64,000 bases of DNA from an uncultured Paracoccaceae bacterium. Lineage in GTDB: Bacteria > Pseudomonadota > Alphaproteobacteria > Rhodobacterales > Rhodobacteraceae. The translations under genes were made by a program, and so were the position numbers. The stretch spans positions 62,001 through 126,000 of the forward strand of contig CANMDE010000006.1 of assembly GCA_947496535.1 (NCBI GenBank), in the 5' to 3' direction. Below are positions 54,248-63,124 of the stretch, piece after piece (positions within the stretch are counted from its first letter, which is position 1; every line of letters begins with the position of its first letter). The notes under the pieces were generated by a model, which searched no databases, was not told where the DNA came from, and saw only the letters and a list, made by a program, of their open reading frames with translations.

Positions 54248-55090
54248 CTACCCCAGCGTCACGCCCCTGCGCCCCGCGAGGTCCGTGAAATACTGCCACG
54301 CTACCCGGCCAGACCGGCTGCCGCGCGTGGCCTGCCACTCCACCGCTTCGGCCCGCAGCGTCGCGTCGTCGATCTCCACCCCGTAGGCATCGCAATATCC
54401 GCGTATCATCTCCAAATACTGATCCTGATCACACGGATGAAAGCCCAACCACAGCCCGAACCGATCTGACAACGAAACCTTCTCTTCCACCGCCTCAGCC
54501 GGGGAAATCGCTGTTGAGCGTTCGTTCTCGATCATATCCCGTGGCATTAGATGACGGCGGTTCGACGTCGCATAAAGAACCACATTCTCCGGCCGCCCTT
54601 CAATCCCGCCATCCAGCACGGCCTTCAATGACTTGTAATGCGCGTCATCCTGACCAAAGGACAGATCATCGCAAAACAGAACAAACCGCTCTTCGGTTCC
54701 GCGCAGCAGGTTCAGGCACCGGCCAATGCTGGGCAGATCCTCGCGCTGCACCTCGACCATCTTCAAAGATTCATGCTTCGCACAAACTGCACCGTGTACT
54801 GCCTTGACCAAGCTTGATTTTCCCATTCCACGTGCGCCCCAAAGAAGCGCGTTATTTGCGGGCAATCCACGGGCAAACTGCTCCGTATTCGCCATCAGCG
54901 TATCGCGGGACCGGTCGACCCCGACCAGCAGATCGACAGGCACCCGATTGACCCGCTCCACCGGCACAAGCCGGTCCGGATCAGGTTGCCACACATAGGC
55001 AGAAGCCACCAACAAATCAGGGATCGGCGCAGGCGGCGGGCTGATCCGCTCCATCGCGTCAGCGATCCGGCGCAGGGCGTCCTCGGTCAC
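54248..55090 (-). CDS. DUF815-family AAA ATPase
   Basis: 280 residues. Walker A GARGMGKSSLVKAV, Walker B RFVLFCDDLSF, sensor-like VVLYATSNRRHLMP and an Arg-finger region, C-terminal helical lid. DUF815 proteins are P-loop ATPases of unknown cellular role. It overlaps tatC by ATGA, a conserved neighbour pair in Rhodobacterales, so a link to Tat export or membrane quality control is possible but unproven. Confidence 0.88.
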   Translation of the reverse strand: MTEDALRRIADAMERISPPPAPIPDLLVASAYVWQPDPDRLVPVERVNRVPVDLLVGVDRSRDTLMANTEQFARGLPANNALLWGARGMGKSSLVKAVHGAVCAKHESLKMVEVQREDLPSIGRCLNLLRGTEERFVLFCDDLSFGQDDAHYKSLKAVLDGGIEGRPENVVLYATSNRRHLMPRDMIENERSTAISPAEAVEEKVSLSDRFGLWLGFHPCDQDQYLEMIRGYCDAYGVEIDDATLRAEAVEWQATRGSRSGRVAWQYFTDLAGRRGVTLG

Positions 55091-56040
55091 GCCTTGGGGT
55101 CCTCTTCGACATCGGCAAAGTCGTCGTCATCGATATCAAAAAGGCTCTCGCCCTCACCGATAACACCGTCAGCACGGGCCTGACGATCTTTCTTGCGCTC
55201 TACCGCCGCAACCAGATGAATGGATATCTCGTAAAGACCAAAGACCACTACAAACAGGATGATCTGTGTGACCACATCCGGCGGCGTCACAAGGGCCGCC
55301 ACAACCAGAATGCCCACAATCGCGTATTTCCGGGTTCCACGCAGACCACGGGAACTGGCCAGCCCTGCGGTCCCCATCAGCGTCAGCAGCACAGGAAGCT
55401 GAAAGCAGACCCCAAATGCCACGATCATCTTCAGCGTGATATCCAGCGTCTCGTTCACCTTACCATTAAACACGATATCCACGCCTCGATCCGGCAATTC
55501 CGTGGTCGCGCCTGCACCCGGCAAAAGCTCTGGTCCCGGCGGCAACGGAACCGCATCCGTCATAATCGCCGAAACGAAAGACGGCAGATCAGCAAAGCCC
55601 AGAAAAAACGACATGGCCAGCGGCACGACAACAAAATGGGCAAAGGCGGCACCAAGTATGAACAACATCGGCGACGAGATGATAAACGGCAAAAACGCAT
55701 TCTTTTCATTGCGATAAAGCCCCGGCGCCACAAAGCGCCACAGCTGGTAGGCAATGACAGGAAAGGCCAGCGTGAGGCCCCCCACAACGGAAATCCGGAT
55801 CAGGGTAAAGAAATACTCTTGCGGGGCAGTGTACTGCATGACCGGGTTGGGATTGCCCAGGCTGCGCATCGTCCGCTCAATTGGTTGCAGCAGGAAGTCC
55901 AGCAACGGACCACCAACCGAAAAGCAAAGCACCATAGCGACCAGAAACGCGGACACCGAATAGATCAACCGCGTGCGCAGCTCTGCCAGATGTTCGATCA
56001 ACGGCGCGGCGCTGTCTTCAATCTCATCGCTGGCGCTCAT
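55087..56040 (-). CDS. tatC: twin-arginine translocase subunit TatC
   Basis: Six-helix receptor for Tat signal peptides. 317 residues: [22 protein letters not shown] opening, [35 protein letters not shown] region and [23 protein letters not shown]. An insertion around residues 165-195 lengthens the loop after helix 3. Charged C-terminal tail. ATGA overlaps with tatB and with the DUF815 gene. Confidence 0.96.
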   Translation of the reverse strand: MSASDEIEDSAAPLIEHLAELRTRLIYSVSAFLVAMVLCFSVGGPLLDFLLQPIERTMRSLGNPNPVMQYTAPQEYFFTLIRISVVGGLTLAFPVIAYQLWRFVAPGLYRNEKNAFLPFIISSPMLFILGAAFAHFVVVPLAMSFFLGFADLPSFVSAIMTDAVPLPPGPELLPGAGATTELPDRGVDIVFNGKVNETLDITLKMIVAFGVCFQLPVLLTLMGTAGLASSRGLRGTRKYAIVGILVVAALVTPPDVVTQIILFVVVFGLYEISIHLVAAVERKKDRQARADGVIGEGESLFDIDDDDFADVEEDPKA

Positions 56041-56456
56041 GTGGTGTCACCCTTGGGCGGTTCTGCGGCCTCTGCCACGGTCTTGGCTGCAGCCTCGCGG
56101 GCCTGACGTTCGCGGGCTGCATCGGCCATCGCATCGCTCATCTTTTCCTTCATGGCGGCGCGTTCAGGCGATAGTGGTTCTTTCGCCGGAGCTTCGGTCA
56201 TACCCGTCGCCTCTTTCAGCTTATCGACACCGAATTTCTGTGGATTGGCCGCCGCTTTCAGCGACTTGGAAACGTCTTTTACACCAGCATCATCGGCTGC
56301 CGCTTCCATCGCGCGGGAAAATTCCCGCGCCATTGCGCGCGCCTTGCCGGTGAACTGGCCCATTGTACGAAACAGGCCCGGCAGGTCTTTTGGTCCGATG
56401 ACGATCAGGGCCACAATGCCGATCACCACCATTTCGCTCATGCCAAGGCCAAACAT
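56037..56456 (-). CDS. tatB: Tat translocase subunit TatB
   Basis: 139 residues; N-terminal helix [33 protein letters not shown] is split by Pro as in TatB, followed by an amphipathic helix ([16 protein letters not shown]) and a charged Ala/Glu tail. Forms the receptor complex with TatC. Sixteen bases after tatA. Confidence 0.93.
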   Translation of the reverse strand: MFGLGMSEMVVIGIVALIVIGPKDLPGLFRTMGQFTGKARAMAREFSRAMEAAADDAGVKDVSKSLKAAANPQKFGVDKLKEATGMTEAPAKEPLSPERAAMKEKMSDAMADAARERQAREAAAKTVAEAAEPPKGDTT

Positions 56457-56471
56457 CGGCGGGCGCCCCTA

Positions 56472-56684
56472 TCAGACCTTGTCTTTTTCGTCTTCCGGCG
56501 TCACGTCGCGGGCATCAGCAAGGGTGTCGTCGATCTCTTTCTTGCTGTCATCGACACCGCGCTTGAAGGCAGTGATCCCCTTACCAACTTCGCCCATAAG
56601 GCTTGAGATCTTGCCGCGCCCGAAAAGGACCAGAACGACAACTGCGATCAGTAAAAGGCCGGGAAGACCGATATTGTTAAGCAT
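56472..56684 (-). CDS. tatA: Tat translocase pore subunit TatA
   Basis: 70 residues: helix [20 protein letters not shown], amphipathic segment [18 protein letters not shown], then an acidic tail. ATG 56684 has AGGAGAG four bases upstream; a longer frame upstream has no Tat features. First gene of tatABC-DUF815. Confidence 0.95.
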   Translation of the reverse strand: MLNNIGLPGLLLIAVVVLVLFGRGKISSLMGEVGKGITAFKRGVDDSKKEIDDTLADARDVTPEDEKDKV

Positions 56685-56891
56685 GTTACTCTCCTGTCTG
56701 GCGCAAGGCGCCTCATGCACCGCATCAAACTGATCTGACAAATAGGCCCACGCATGGGGTAAGGGAACCCTCAAAACATCAATTTCCGGTCCCCAGATGC
56801 GCAATTCTGCAAAGAAAAATTGATTGTTGTGACATAAAATTGTCAGTTGTCAGAAAAATGGCAAAACACCTTCGAATCGATAGGAAATCCC

Positions 56892-57545
56892 ATGCGACGT
56901 GCCGACAGATTGATGAACCTGGTCCAGATCCTCCGCGACGGGACACTTCACCGGGCTGAAGATCTGGCAAACGCAACCGATGTGTCCCTCCGTACGATCT
57001 ACCGCGACATGGAAACTCTCGCCGCGTCTGGTGTGCCGATCGAGGGGGAACGCGGCATCGGCTACCGCGTCACGGCGGCGATCACCCTGCCCCCCTTGAA
57101 CCTGACCATGACAGAGGTCGAGGCGCTTCATCTCGGCCTCAGCGCCGTCGGCCAAAGCGCGGACGCTGAACTGTGCGAGGCCGCACGCACCCTTTCCTCC
57201 AAACTCGACGCGGTACTGCCAGAGCAAAGCAGCCGGGCACCCGCCGGCTACGGGTTCGCCATCTATCCCTTTGCCGATGCAGCCCGCGGCTTTCAACACC
57301 TGCCCCGGCTACGTCAGGCAATCAGGACACGGCAAAAACTCTCTGTTGATACGGACGGCACGGACAGAACCGTGCGGCCTCTCCAACTTGACTATTGGGG
57401 GCGACTCTGGACATGCGTTGTCTGGTGCGAAAAAACAAAGGACTTCGACACATTGCGCGTCGATCAAATCAAAAAACTGCGCATCCTTCCCAGCCTTTTC
57501 GTGGACGAACCCGGCAAATCGCTCCGCGATTTCAATCAGCGTTAA
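56892..57545 (+). CDS. helix-turn-helix WYL-domain transcriptional regulator (YafY type)
   Basis: 217 residues: N-terminal HTH_11 domain (RADRLMNLVQILRDGTLHRAEDLANATDVSLRTIYRDME region) and C-terminal WYL-like domain (RPLQLDYWGRLWTCVVWCE), where the WYL motif is modified to YWG...WTC. WYL domains bind nucleotide-like ligands. AGGAA five bases before ATG 56892. Divergent from tatA, convergent with the TauE gene and overlapping its end by four bases. Confidence 0.85.
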   Translation: MRRADRLMNLVQILRDGTLHRAEDLANATDVSLRTIYRDMETLAASGVPIEGERGIGYRVTAAITLPPLNLTMTEVEALHLGLSAVGQSADAELCEAARTLSSKLDAVLPEQSSRAPAGYGFAIYPFADAARGFQHLPRLRQAIRTRQKLSVDTDGTDRTVRPLQLDYWGRLWTCVVWCEKTKDFDTLRVDQIKKLRILPSLFVDEPGKSLRDFNQR

Positions 57546-58357
57546 AAGATCACCTGGCGAAGCATATTCAACGCCACAAGCGTCAGAAATATCCCGAAGA
57601 TTTTCTTCAACGGCTGCGGATTGGTCCGATGGGCCAAAACAGCACCATAAGGCGCGGTAATCAAAGTCATCGCGATCACCAAAGCAAAAGCAACCAGATT
57701 AACGGCCCCGATAGTCATCGGCGGCGCATTTTCAATTTCAATCAGCAGGAAAACAGCGACCGACGGGACCGCGATAATCACGCCAAACCCGGCGGCAGTC
57801 GCGACGGCCCGATGGATTGGCACATTATAAAGGGTCATCGTCGGGACGCCAAATGTCCCGCCACCGATCCCCATGAGAACCGATAGAAACCCCATCATTG
57901 GCGATAACACTGCCCGCGTCACACCAACCGGCATCCGGTTGCCCAGCCGCCAATGACTTTGATCAACAATCATGTAGAGACCCACGACAGCCGCCAACCC
58001 CCCGAAAATCGCCTGCAACACATCCGACCGCAGCGAAGAGGCCGTGAAAACGCCGATGAGTGCCCCCACAGCAATACCCACCACCCAGCCTTTCAGGATC
58101 GCCCAGTCCACAGCGCCCTTCCTATCATGCGCCACCACAGACCGGATAGAGGTCACGATGATTGTCGCCAGTGACGTGCCCAGGCAAATCTGCATCAGCT
58201 GAGGGCTGTCATAACCCAAAGCACTGAAAATATAGAAAAAAGCCGGCACCAGGATAATGCCGCCACCTACTCCTAACAGACCGGCCAAAATGCCTGCAAA
58301 GGCACCCACGGCAAGCAGGATCAGCCCCATGGCAAATAGCAACATCATGTTTTCCAT
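57542..58357 (-). CDS. sulfite exporter TauE/SafE family protein
   Basis: 271-residue permease with about eight helices in two repeated halves: AGILAGLLGVGGGIILVPAFF and SVLMGIGGGTFGVPTMTLYN are the paired TauE/SafE motifs. May export sulfite or organosulfonates; substrate not inferable. ATG 58357 has AAGGA six bases upstream. Ten bases after dusA. Confidence 0.88.
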   Translation of the reverse strand: MENMMLLFAMGLILLAVGAFAGILAGLLGVGGGIILVPAFFYIFSALGYDSPQLMQICLGTSLATIIVTSIRSVVAHDRKGAVDWAILKGWVVGIAVGALIGVFTASSLRSDVLQAIFGGLAAVVGLYMIVDQSHWRLGNRMPVGVTRAVLSPMMGFLSVLMGIGGGTFGVPTMTLYNVPIHRAVATAAGFGVIIAVPSVAVFLLIEIENAPPMTIGAVNLVAFALVIAMTLITAPYGAVLAHRTNPQPLKKIFGIFLTLVALNMLRQVIF

Positions 58358-58367
58358 AAGTTTTCCT

Positions 58368-59354
58368 TCAAGCCGCCTGCGCGGCAAGCTGGCCTAACGC
58401 CTGTTCTACAACCTCTGGCCCTGCGCCTTCAACATGGGCGTTCTCCGACAGATACCGCCTCCAATGCCGCGCGCCCGGACGGCCCTGAAACAGCCCCAAC
58501 ATATGACGCGTAACCTGATGCAGGCGGCCACCATTTATCAGATGCAGTTCAATGTAAGGCAGCATCAATACGACCACCTCCTCTGCCGTCCGCCCACCGC
58601 TTTCACCAAAGATACGGGCATCGGCATCCAGTAAAACAGCGCTTGGCGTGTGATAGGCCGCCCTACCAATCATCACACCATCAAGACCGGCGTTCAGAAA
58701 AGCCTCTGCCTCATTCAACGAGGCCACACCGCCATTCACCGACAGATGCAGATGCGGAAACAGCCCCTTCATCTGATAAACCAGATCATAGTCAAGCGGC
58801 GGAACATCCCTGTTTTCCTTTGGCGAAAGGCCCTGTAACCAGGCTTTACGGGCATGAATGGCAAAACGATCCACCCCGGCCGCGCTGACCCGCGCCAGAA
58901 AATCGGGCAGCACCACGTGCGGGTCCTGCTCATCCACTCCAATCCGACATTTCACCGTCACCGGCACATCAACCGCATCGCGCATCGCCGCCACGCAGTC
59001 GGCGACCAAACCGGGGCTTTCCATCAGCACCGCACCAAACGATCCCGACTGCACGCGATCAGATGGACAACCACAATTCAGATTGATCTCCACATAGCCA
59101 TACTCCGCCGCAACCCGTGCGGCCTCGGCCAATTGCACCGGATCAGAGCCCCCCAATTGCAGCGCCACCGGCTGCTCAGCGGGATCAAAACCCAACAACC
59201 GGTCGCGGTCCCCGTGGATAACGGCCGGGGCCGTGACCATCTCGGTATACAGCAAAGCACGGCGCGACATCAGCCGGTGCAGATAACGACAATGCCGATC
59301 CGTCCAATCCATCATCGGGGCGACGGAGAGTATTTTTCCTTTATTTTTCAACAA
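58368..59354 (-). CDS. dusA: tRNA-dihydrouridine synthase A
   Basis: Flavin enzyme reducing U20/U20a of tRNA. 328 residues: [20 protein letters not shown], catalytic Cys in [21 protein letters not shown] region, and [19 protein letters not shown]. The N-terminus before [10 protein letters not shown] is unusual: [13 protein letters not shown] A-rich codons with a TTG start (59354, GAAGAG nine bases upstream; TTG 59351 also possible) and no ATG. The 5' end of dusA is a known integration target of tyrosine-recombinase elements, and an integrase gene lies 130 bases away on the other strand, so insertion probably replaced the native start. Confidence 0.93.
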   Translation of the reverse strand: MLKNKGKILSVAPMMDWTDRHCRYLHRLMSRRALLYTEMVTAPAVIHGDRDRLLGFDPAEQPVALQLGGSDPVQLAEAARVAAEYGYVEINLNCGCPSDRVQSGSFGAVLMESPGLVADCVAAMRDAVDVPVTVKCRIGVDEQDPHVVLPDFLARVSAAGVDRFAIHARKAWLQGLSPKENRDVPPLDYDLVYQMKGLFPHLHLSVNGGVASLNEAEAFLNAGLDGVMIGRAAYHTPSAVLLDADARIFGESGGRTAEEVVVLMLPYIELHLINGGRLHQVTRHMLGLFQGRPGARHWRRYLSENAHVEGAGPEVVEQALGQLAAQAA

Positions 59355-59393
59355 TTTATGTTACTCTTCAATGAGATCATATCGGGAACAGCG

Positions 59394-59481
59394 TGCACTA
59401 TTTTGGACGAAATTGCACGGTTTTGTACCCTGTTTGATCTCTTAGTGCACGGAAATTGCACGGATTGAAAGGAGTGCACGG
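59394..59481 (+). repeat. TGCACGG heptamer cluster before the integrase
   Basis: Exact TGCACGG at 59414-59420, 59446-59452, 59457-59463 and 59475-59481, and TGCACTA at 59394-59400, all on one strand. The last one overlaps the region between ribosome site and start of the integrase. Candidate recombinase arm-type sites or autoregulatory operators. Confidence 0.6.
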
Positions 59482-59483
59482 CG

Positions 59484-60581
59484 ATGGCGACGATCATGCG
59501 CACCAAGCAAGGCACGTGGCGCGCGCAAGTGCGACGCAAAGGAAAATATGCGTCCGGAACCTTCCGATTAAAGACGCTGGCCTCGGAATGGGTGACCGAA
59601 ACCGAACGGCTGATCGACCTAGGCGGTGAGCCAACATCCCGCAAGGCAAGAAAAGCGCGCACCGTCGCCGATCTGATTGATGTGCACACTACCGATCTCC
59701 AAGAGGTGGGCAAACCGATCCGCCGGTCGAAACGGGCCGTACTGGAGGCGTTGAAGCGCGATCTAGGTGCGACGCGGATAAATGCCCTCGATCGCTCGTC
59801 TTTGATCGCTTATGGAAAAATGCGGGCGAAACAAGGGGCAGGTCCGGTCACCCTGTCGGTTGATCTGTCCTACTTGCATACTGTGATGACCCATGGAGCC
59901 GCAGTCCACGGTGTCAGTCTGGATACCGAGTGCCTGCGGCTTGCACGCAAAGCGCTGTCACGACTTGGCTTAGTTGGCCGCTCAAGGGAACGCGACAGGC
60001 GGCCAAGCCCCGATGAAATCGATGCATTGCTCAAGTATTTCGACACAAAGACCAACATGATCATCCCAATGGGCCGTGTCATTCGATTTGCGATTGCCAC
60101 AGCGATGCGTCTAGAGGAAATTTTCAAGATTAGCTGGGATGACGTCGACTTCACCAAGCGCATCGTGGTCGTCAAGGATCGGAAGGATCCCCGGGCCAAA
60201 GATGGAAACGACCAGAAAGTCCCCCTACTCAACCTGACAGGCTATGACGCCTGGCACTTGCTGCTCGAACAAAAGATTTTGACGGGAGGTAAAGGCCGTG
60301 TCTTCCCGTATCATCATAAGTCCGCAGGAACTGCGTTTCGTCGTGCAAGGCAAGCAACTGGCATTGAAGATCTGCGCTTTCATGACCTTCGGCACGAAGC
60401 GACCAGCCGTTTGTTCGAGGCGGGTCTGACAATTGAGAGGGTCGCGCTCGTCACCGGTCATAAGGACTGGAAGATGCTAAGACGTTACACGCATCTCAAG
60501 CCAGAAAGCCTACATCAGCTTCAGTCGGAACCGCAGCTCACGCAAGAAGAACACATGAGATTTCTGGCTGAGGCTCGCTGA
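59484..60581 (+). CDS. tyrosine recombinase/integrase
   Basis: Site-specific recombinase of an integrated element. 365 residues: N-terminal arm/SAM-like DNA-binding region (about 60-165) and catalytic domain with Arg209 (TAMRLEE), His300 and Arg303 (HDLRH), His326 (GHKDW) and nucleophile Tyr335 (RRYTH). All catalytic residues are present, so it should be active. Its position, divergent from dusA with only 129 bases between starts, matches dusA-targeting integrases. No other element gene (excisionase, replication, phage structure) is recognised nearby; the element may be small or decayed. Confidence 0.93.
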   Translation: MATIMRTKQGTWRAQVRRKGKYASGTFRLKTLASEWVTETERLIDLGGEPTSRKARKARTVADLIDVHTTDLQEVGKPIRRSKRAVLEALKRDLGATRINALDRSSLIAYGKMRAKQGAGPVTLSVDLSYLHTVMTHGAAVHGVSLDTECLRLARKALSRLGLVGRSRERDRRPSPDEIDALLKYFDTKTNMIIPMGRVIRFAIATAMRLEEIFKISWDDVDFTKRIVVVKDRKDPRAKDGNDQKVPLLNLTGYDAWHLLLEQKILTGGKGRVFPYHHKSAGTAFRRARQATGIEDLRFHDLRHEATSRLFEAGLTIERVALVTGHKDWKMLRRYTHLKPESLHQLQSEPQLTQEEHMRFLAEAR

Positions 60582-60959
60582 GGCCTTCTGCAAGGTTCAA
60601 ATCGGGAGGGCGCTCAAATCTCAACTTGCGAACGCATGACGGACATCCGGTGAGTGCCGCCGACGTTTGCGATCTGGCATCGCAAGTTGAGATGGTTGCG
60701 GGGGCTCACAGCCATCTCAACTTACTCTTTCGAGCTGCCGCGTAGGTGCCAAATACATTTTCTATATGCAATCTCGGCCCAAAGCCGCCGTCCGCCGAAG
60801 ATATCAGATGCTGCGGCGCGGCCCGTAGAACCAGCCATTCGCCGCAAGTGCATAATCGAACCGTTGGGGAACGGGTAATGTGCGGACAAACCTGCCGTTC
60901 ATGATTGGCGGATGAATGTTTGCTTTTGGAGTCTAGGCTCTAGCCCTATGTGGTATCCT
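60582..60959. other. 378-base gap with repeats, no gene
   Basis: Between integrase and ABC exporter no convincing coding frame is seen. The stretch holds three copies of an ATCTCAACTT word, two of them as a 14-base inverted repeat (see 60618-60723), and mixed-composition DNA to the right. No copy of the dusA 5' end that could mark the far att site was found. Confidence 0.5.
60618..60723. repeat. 14-base inverted repeat plus third copy
   Basis: ATCTCAACTTGCGA at 60618-60631, its exact reverse complement TCGCAAGTTGAGAT at 60680-60693, and a partial direct copy ATCTCAACTT at 60714-60723. Could be recombinase-related sites, ends of a lost mobile element, or paired operators. Confidence 0.6.
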
Positions 60960-62819
60960 ATGAAAATATCGGACCGCATCTTCCGCCCATTTGAGAACCT
61001 TGTCCAACCTTTCGACCTTCCCCTGCGCGTCCTGCCCGCAACAGGGGTTTGGAGTTTAGTCTGGCATTTTGCGCAGCTCTTTCGTGGCGTTTTGCTTGCG
61101 GTTGCAGGGTTATCAGTAATCTCGGCGGGGATCGGGCTGGCGGTGGTCTGGGCACTGGCCTTTGTGGTCGACGGCGTCACGGCGCAGGGTGCAGCGTCAT
61201 TTGTCGCGACCGAAATATGGACCTTGGCCGGTTTGGTCTTTCTGTTCGCTGTTGTTGACCCCGTCGTGACCTTTGTGCGCGGCGCCTTCATGGCCCAAAC
61301 GGTGCAGGTTTTATTGCCAGCAGCGATGCGGTGGCAGGCCCACAAAGCTGTCGAAGGCCAGGACGTCGCGTTCTTTGAAGACGTGTTTGCGGGTCAGGTT
61401 GCCAGCCGCATCGGGCAGGTCACCGGCGCGGTGCAGCGGTCCATGATGATAGCCATGCAGATGGTGCCACGCATCGTTGTGTCCTTTGGCGGCGCTGCAG
61501 TCTTACTGGCGGCTTTATCACCAATGATGGCCTTGCCCGTTGTGGTCTGGATCGCGCTTAACATCATTTTGGCATGGTTTGCGGTCCCAATCTACGCAGC
61601 GCGGTCCCGCAAAGTGGCGGCGGCCACCAGCCAAGCCACAGGTGCCATGACAGATGTTTATTCCAACATCGCGATGGTCAAACTCTTTGCCGCCGAGGAC
61701 AGCGAGGCAGGTGCAATCCAAAAGGTCATAAGCGAGACCATCGACACCCAACACCGTGAGAACCGCGCATATGTTTCGACGGATGCCGTGGTGCACCTGC
61801 TAAATGTGTCGCTGGTTGTGTCTATCTTCGCAGTGGGTCTGTGGGGTTTGGTCTCCGGTTTTGTCAGCTTGGGTGATTTTGTTGCGGGGGCCACCATCGC
61901 GCGTACCCTGTCGGCGTCGTCAGGAATGTTCATTGGGTTGGGTCAGTCGGTTAGCCGCGCATATGGAACGATTGCAGACGCAATGCCAATTATGACCACA
62001 CCACCAACCCTGATGGACGCGACGAATGCACCCGACCTGAACTTGACCACCGGGCAGATCCGGTTCGATCACGTCACTTTTAGATATGGAGAAGCGGACG
62101 CAGTCGTGCGTGACCTCTCGCTCGCCATAGCCGCCGGAGAGAGAGTCGCCCTGGTCGGTTTGTCTGGTGCAGGCAAATCGACCCTCGTGTCCCTCTTGAT
62201 GCGGTTGCGCGATGTTGATGCCGGCCGTGTTACCGTTGACGGTCAAGACGTCCGCGAAGTTACGCAGACCTCCTTGCGAGGGCAGATCGGTGTGGTGACA
62301 CAGGATGTCGGTCTGCTGCACCGGTCAATCCGTGACAATATTCGCTACGGCCGCCCCGACGCCACGGACGCCGAGGTCGAGGCCGCCGCCGAAGCCGCAC
62401 AAGCTATGGGTTTCATTCACGATCTGCATGATGACAAGGGCCGCGTGGGCCTTGACGCATTTGTCGGTGACCGGGGCGTTAAACTCTCCGGTGGTCAACG
62501 TCAAAGGGTCACTATAGCACGTGCACTCCTTAAGGACGCTCCGATCCTTGTGTTGGACGAAGCCACAAGCGCGCTTGATAGTGAAGCGGAAGCCGCGATC
62601 CAAAAGAATCTGGAGCGGCTGATGGCTGGAAAAACAACCTTGGCCATCGCGCACCGCCTGTCCACCATCGCAGCTATGGATCGTATAGTGGTCATGGATG
62701 CTGGCCACATCGTCGAACAAGGCACGCACGATATGCTGTTGGCACAAAATGGCCTCTACGCCCGCCTCTGGGCCCGCCAATCAGGCGGCTTTCTGGCGCA
62801 GACAATGGGTACGGTCTGA
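60960..62819 (+). CDS. ABC transporter, fused membrane and ATPase domains (exporter type)
   Basis: 619 residues: six-helix transmembrane domain (about 50-370) and nucleotide-binding domain with Walker A VGLSGAGKSTLVSL, Q-loop VVTQDVGLLH, signature LSGGQRQRVTIARAL, Walker B ILVLDEATSALD and H-loop AHRLST. Half-transporter acting as a dimer, MsbA/multidrug-like; substrate unknown. Start uncertain: ATG at 60960 (MKISDRIF) is preferred, with in-frame ATGs at 60948 and 60912 and no clear ribosome site. May belong to the integrated segment or to the native flank. Confidence 0.85.
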   Translation: MKISDRIFRPFENLVQPFDLPLRVLPATGVWSLVWHFAQLFRGVLLAVAGLSVISAGIGLAVVWALAFVVDGVTAQGAASFVATEIWTLAGLVFLFAVVDPVVTFVRGAFMAQTVQVLLPAAMRWQAHKAVEGQDVAFFEDVFAGQVASRIGQVTGAVQRSMMIAMQMVPRIVVSFGGAAVLLAALSPMMALPVVVWIALNIILAWFAVPIYAARSRKVAAATSQATGAMTDVYSNIAMVKLFAAEDSEAGAIQKVISETIDTQHRENRAYVSTDAVVHLLNVSLVVSIFAVGLWGLVSGFVSLGDFVAGATIARTLSASSGMFIGLGQSVSRAYGTIADAMPIMTTPPTLMDATNAPDLNLTTGQIRFDHVTFRYGEADAVVRDLSLAIAAGERVALVGLSGAGKSTLVSLLMRLRDVDAGRVTVDGQDVREVTQTSLRGQIGVVTQDVGLLHRSIRDNIRYGRPDATDAEVEAAAEAAQAMGFIHDLHDDKGRVGLDAFVGDRGVKLSGGQRQRVTIARALLKDAPILVLDEATSALDSEAEAAIQKNLERLMAGKTTLAIAHRLSTIAAMDRIVVMDAGHIVEQGTHDMLLAQNGLYARLWARQSGGFLAQTMGTV

Positions 62820-63124
62820 AGTAGTGCTAATCGGGACAAAGCCGACTTTTGCACACGTCTCTAATGCAAGTGCAGAGACCACTTTCGCACGCAGCATAGC
62901 AAGTTCGGCGCCGCAGCTATTATCGCCAGAGCAGCCATTGAAACGTCTACAAACCGGCGGAATCAATTCGCTCGTTCGCTGCAGTCAGGTTCAATTGCGG
63001 GGTTGTGGAACTATCTTCAACTTTGGCGCTGCTATTTCCGAGTGTGGCAGTTGAATTAGAATTTCGCTGAAGGCGCTTACAATCCTCATTCTACTTCCTT
63101 GTCGAACTGCAAAGTGATTGAAAA
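62820..63124. other. 305-base gap, no gene seen
   Basis: Between the ABC exporter and the LysR-type gene (convergent). Short open frames show no domain. No hairpin with a T-run recognised. Confidence 0.5.

Noticed and set aside
60960..62819. Bacteriocin or siderophore exporter belonging to the integrated element
   Set aside because: No biosynthetic, peptidase (C39) or element genes are linked; a generic ABC exporter assignment is all the sequence supports.
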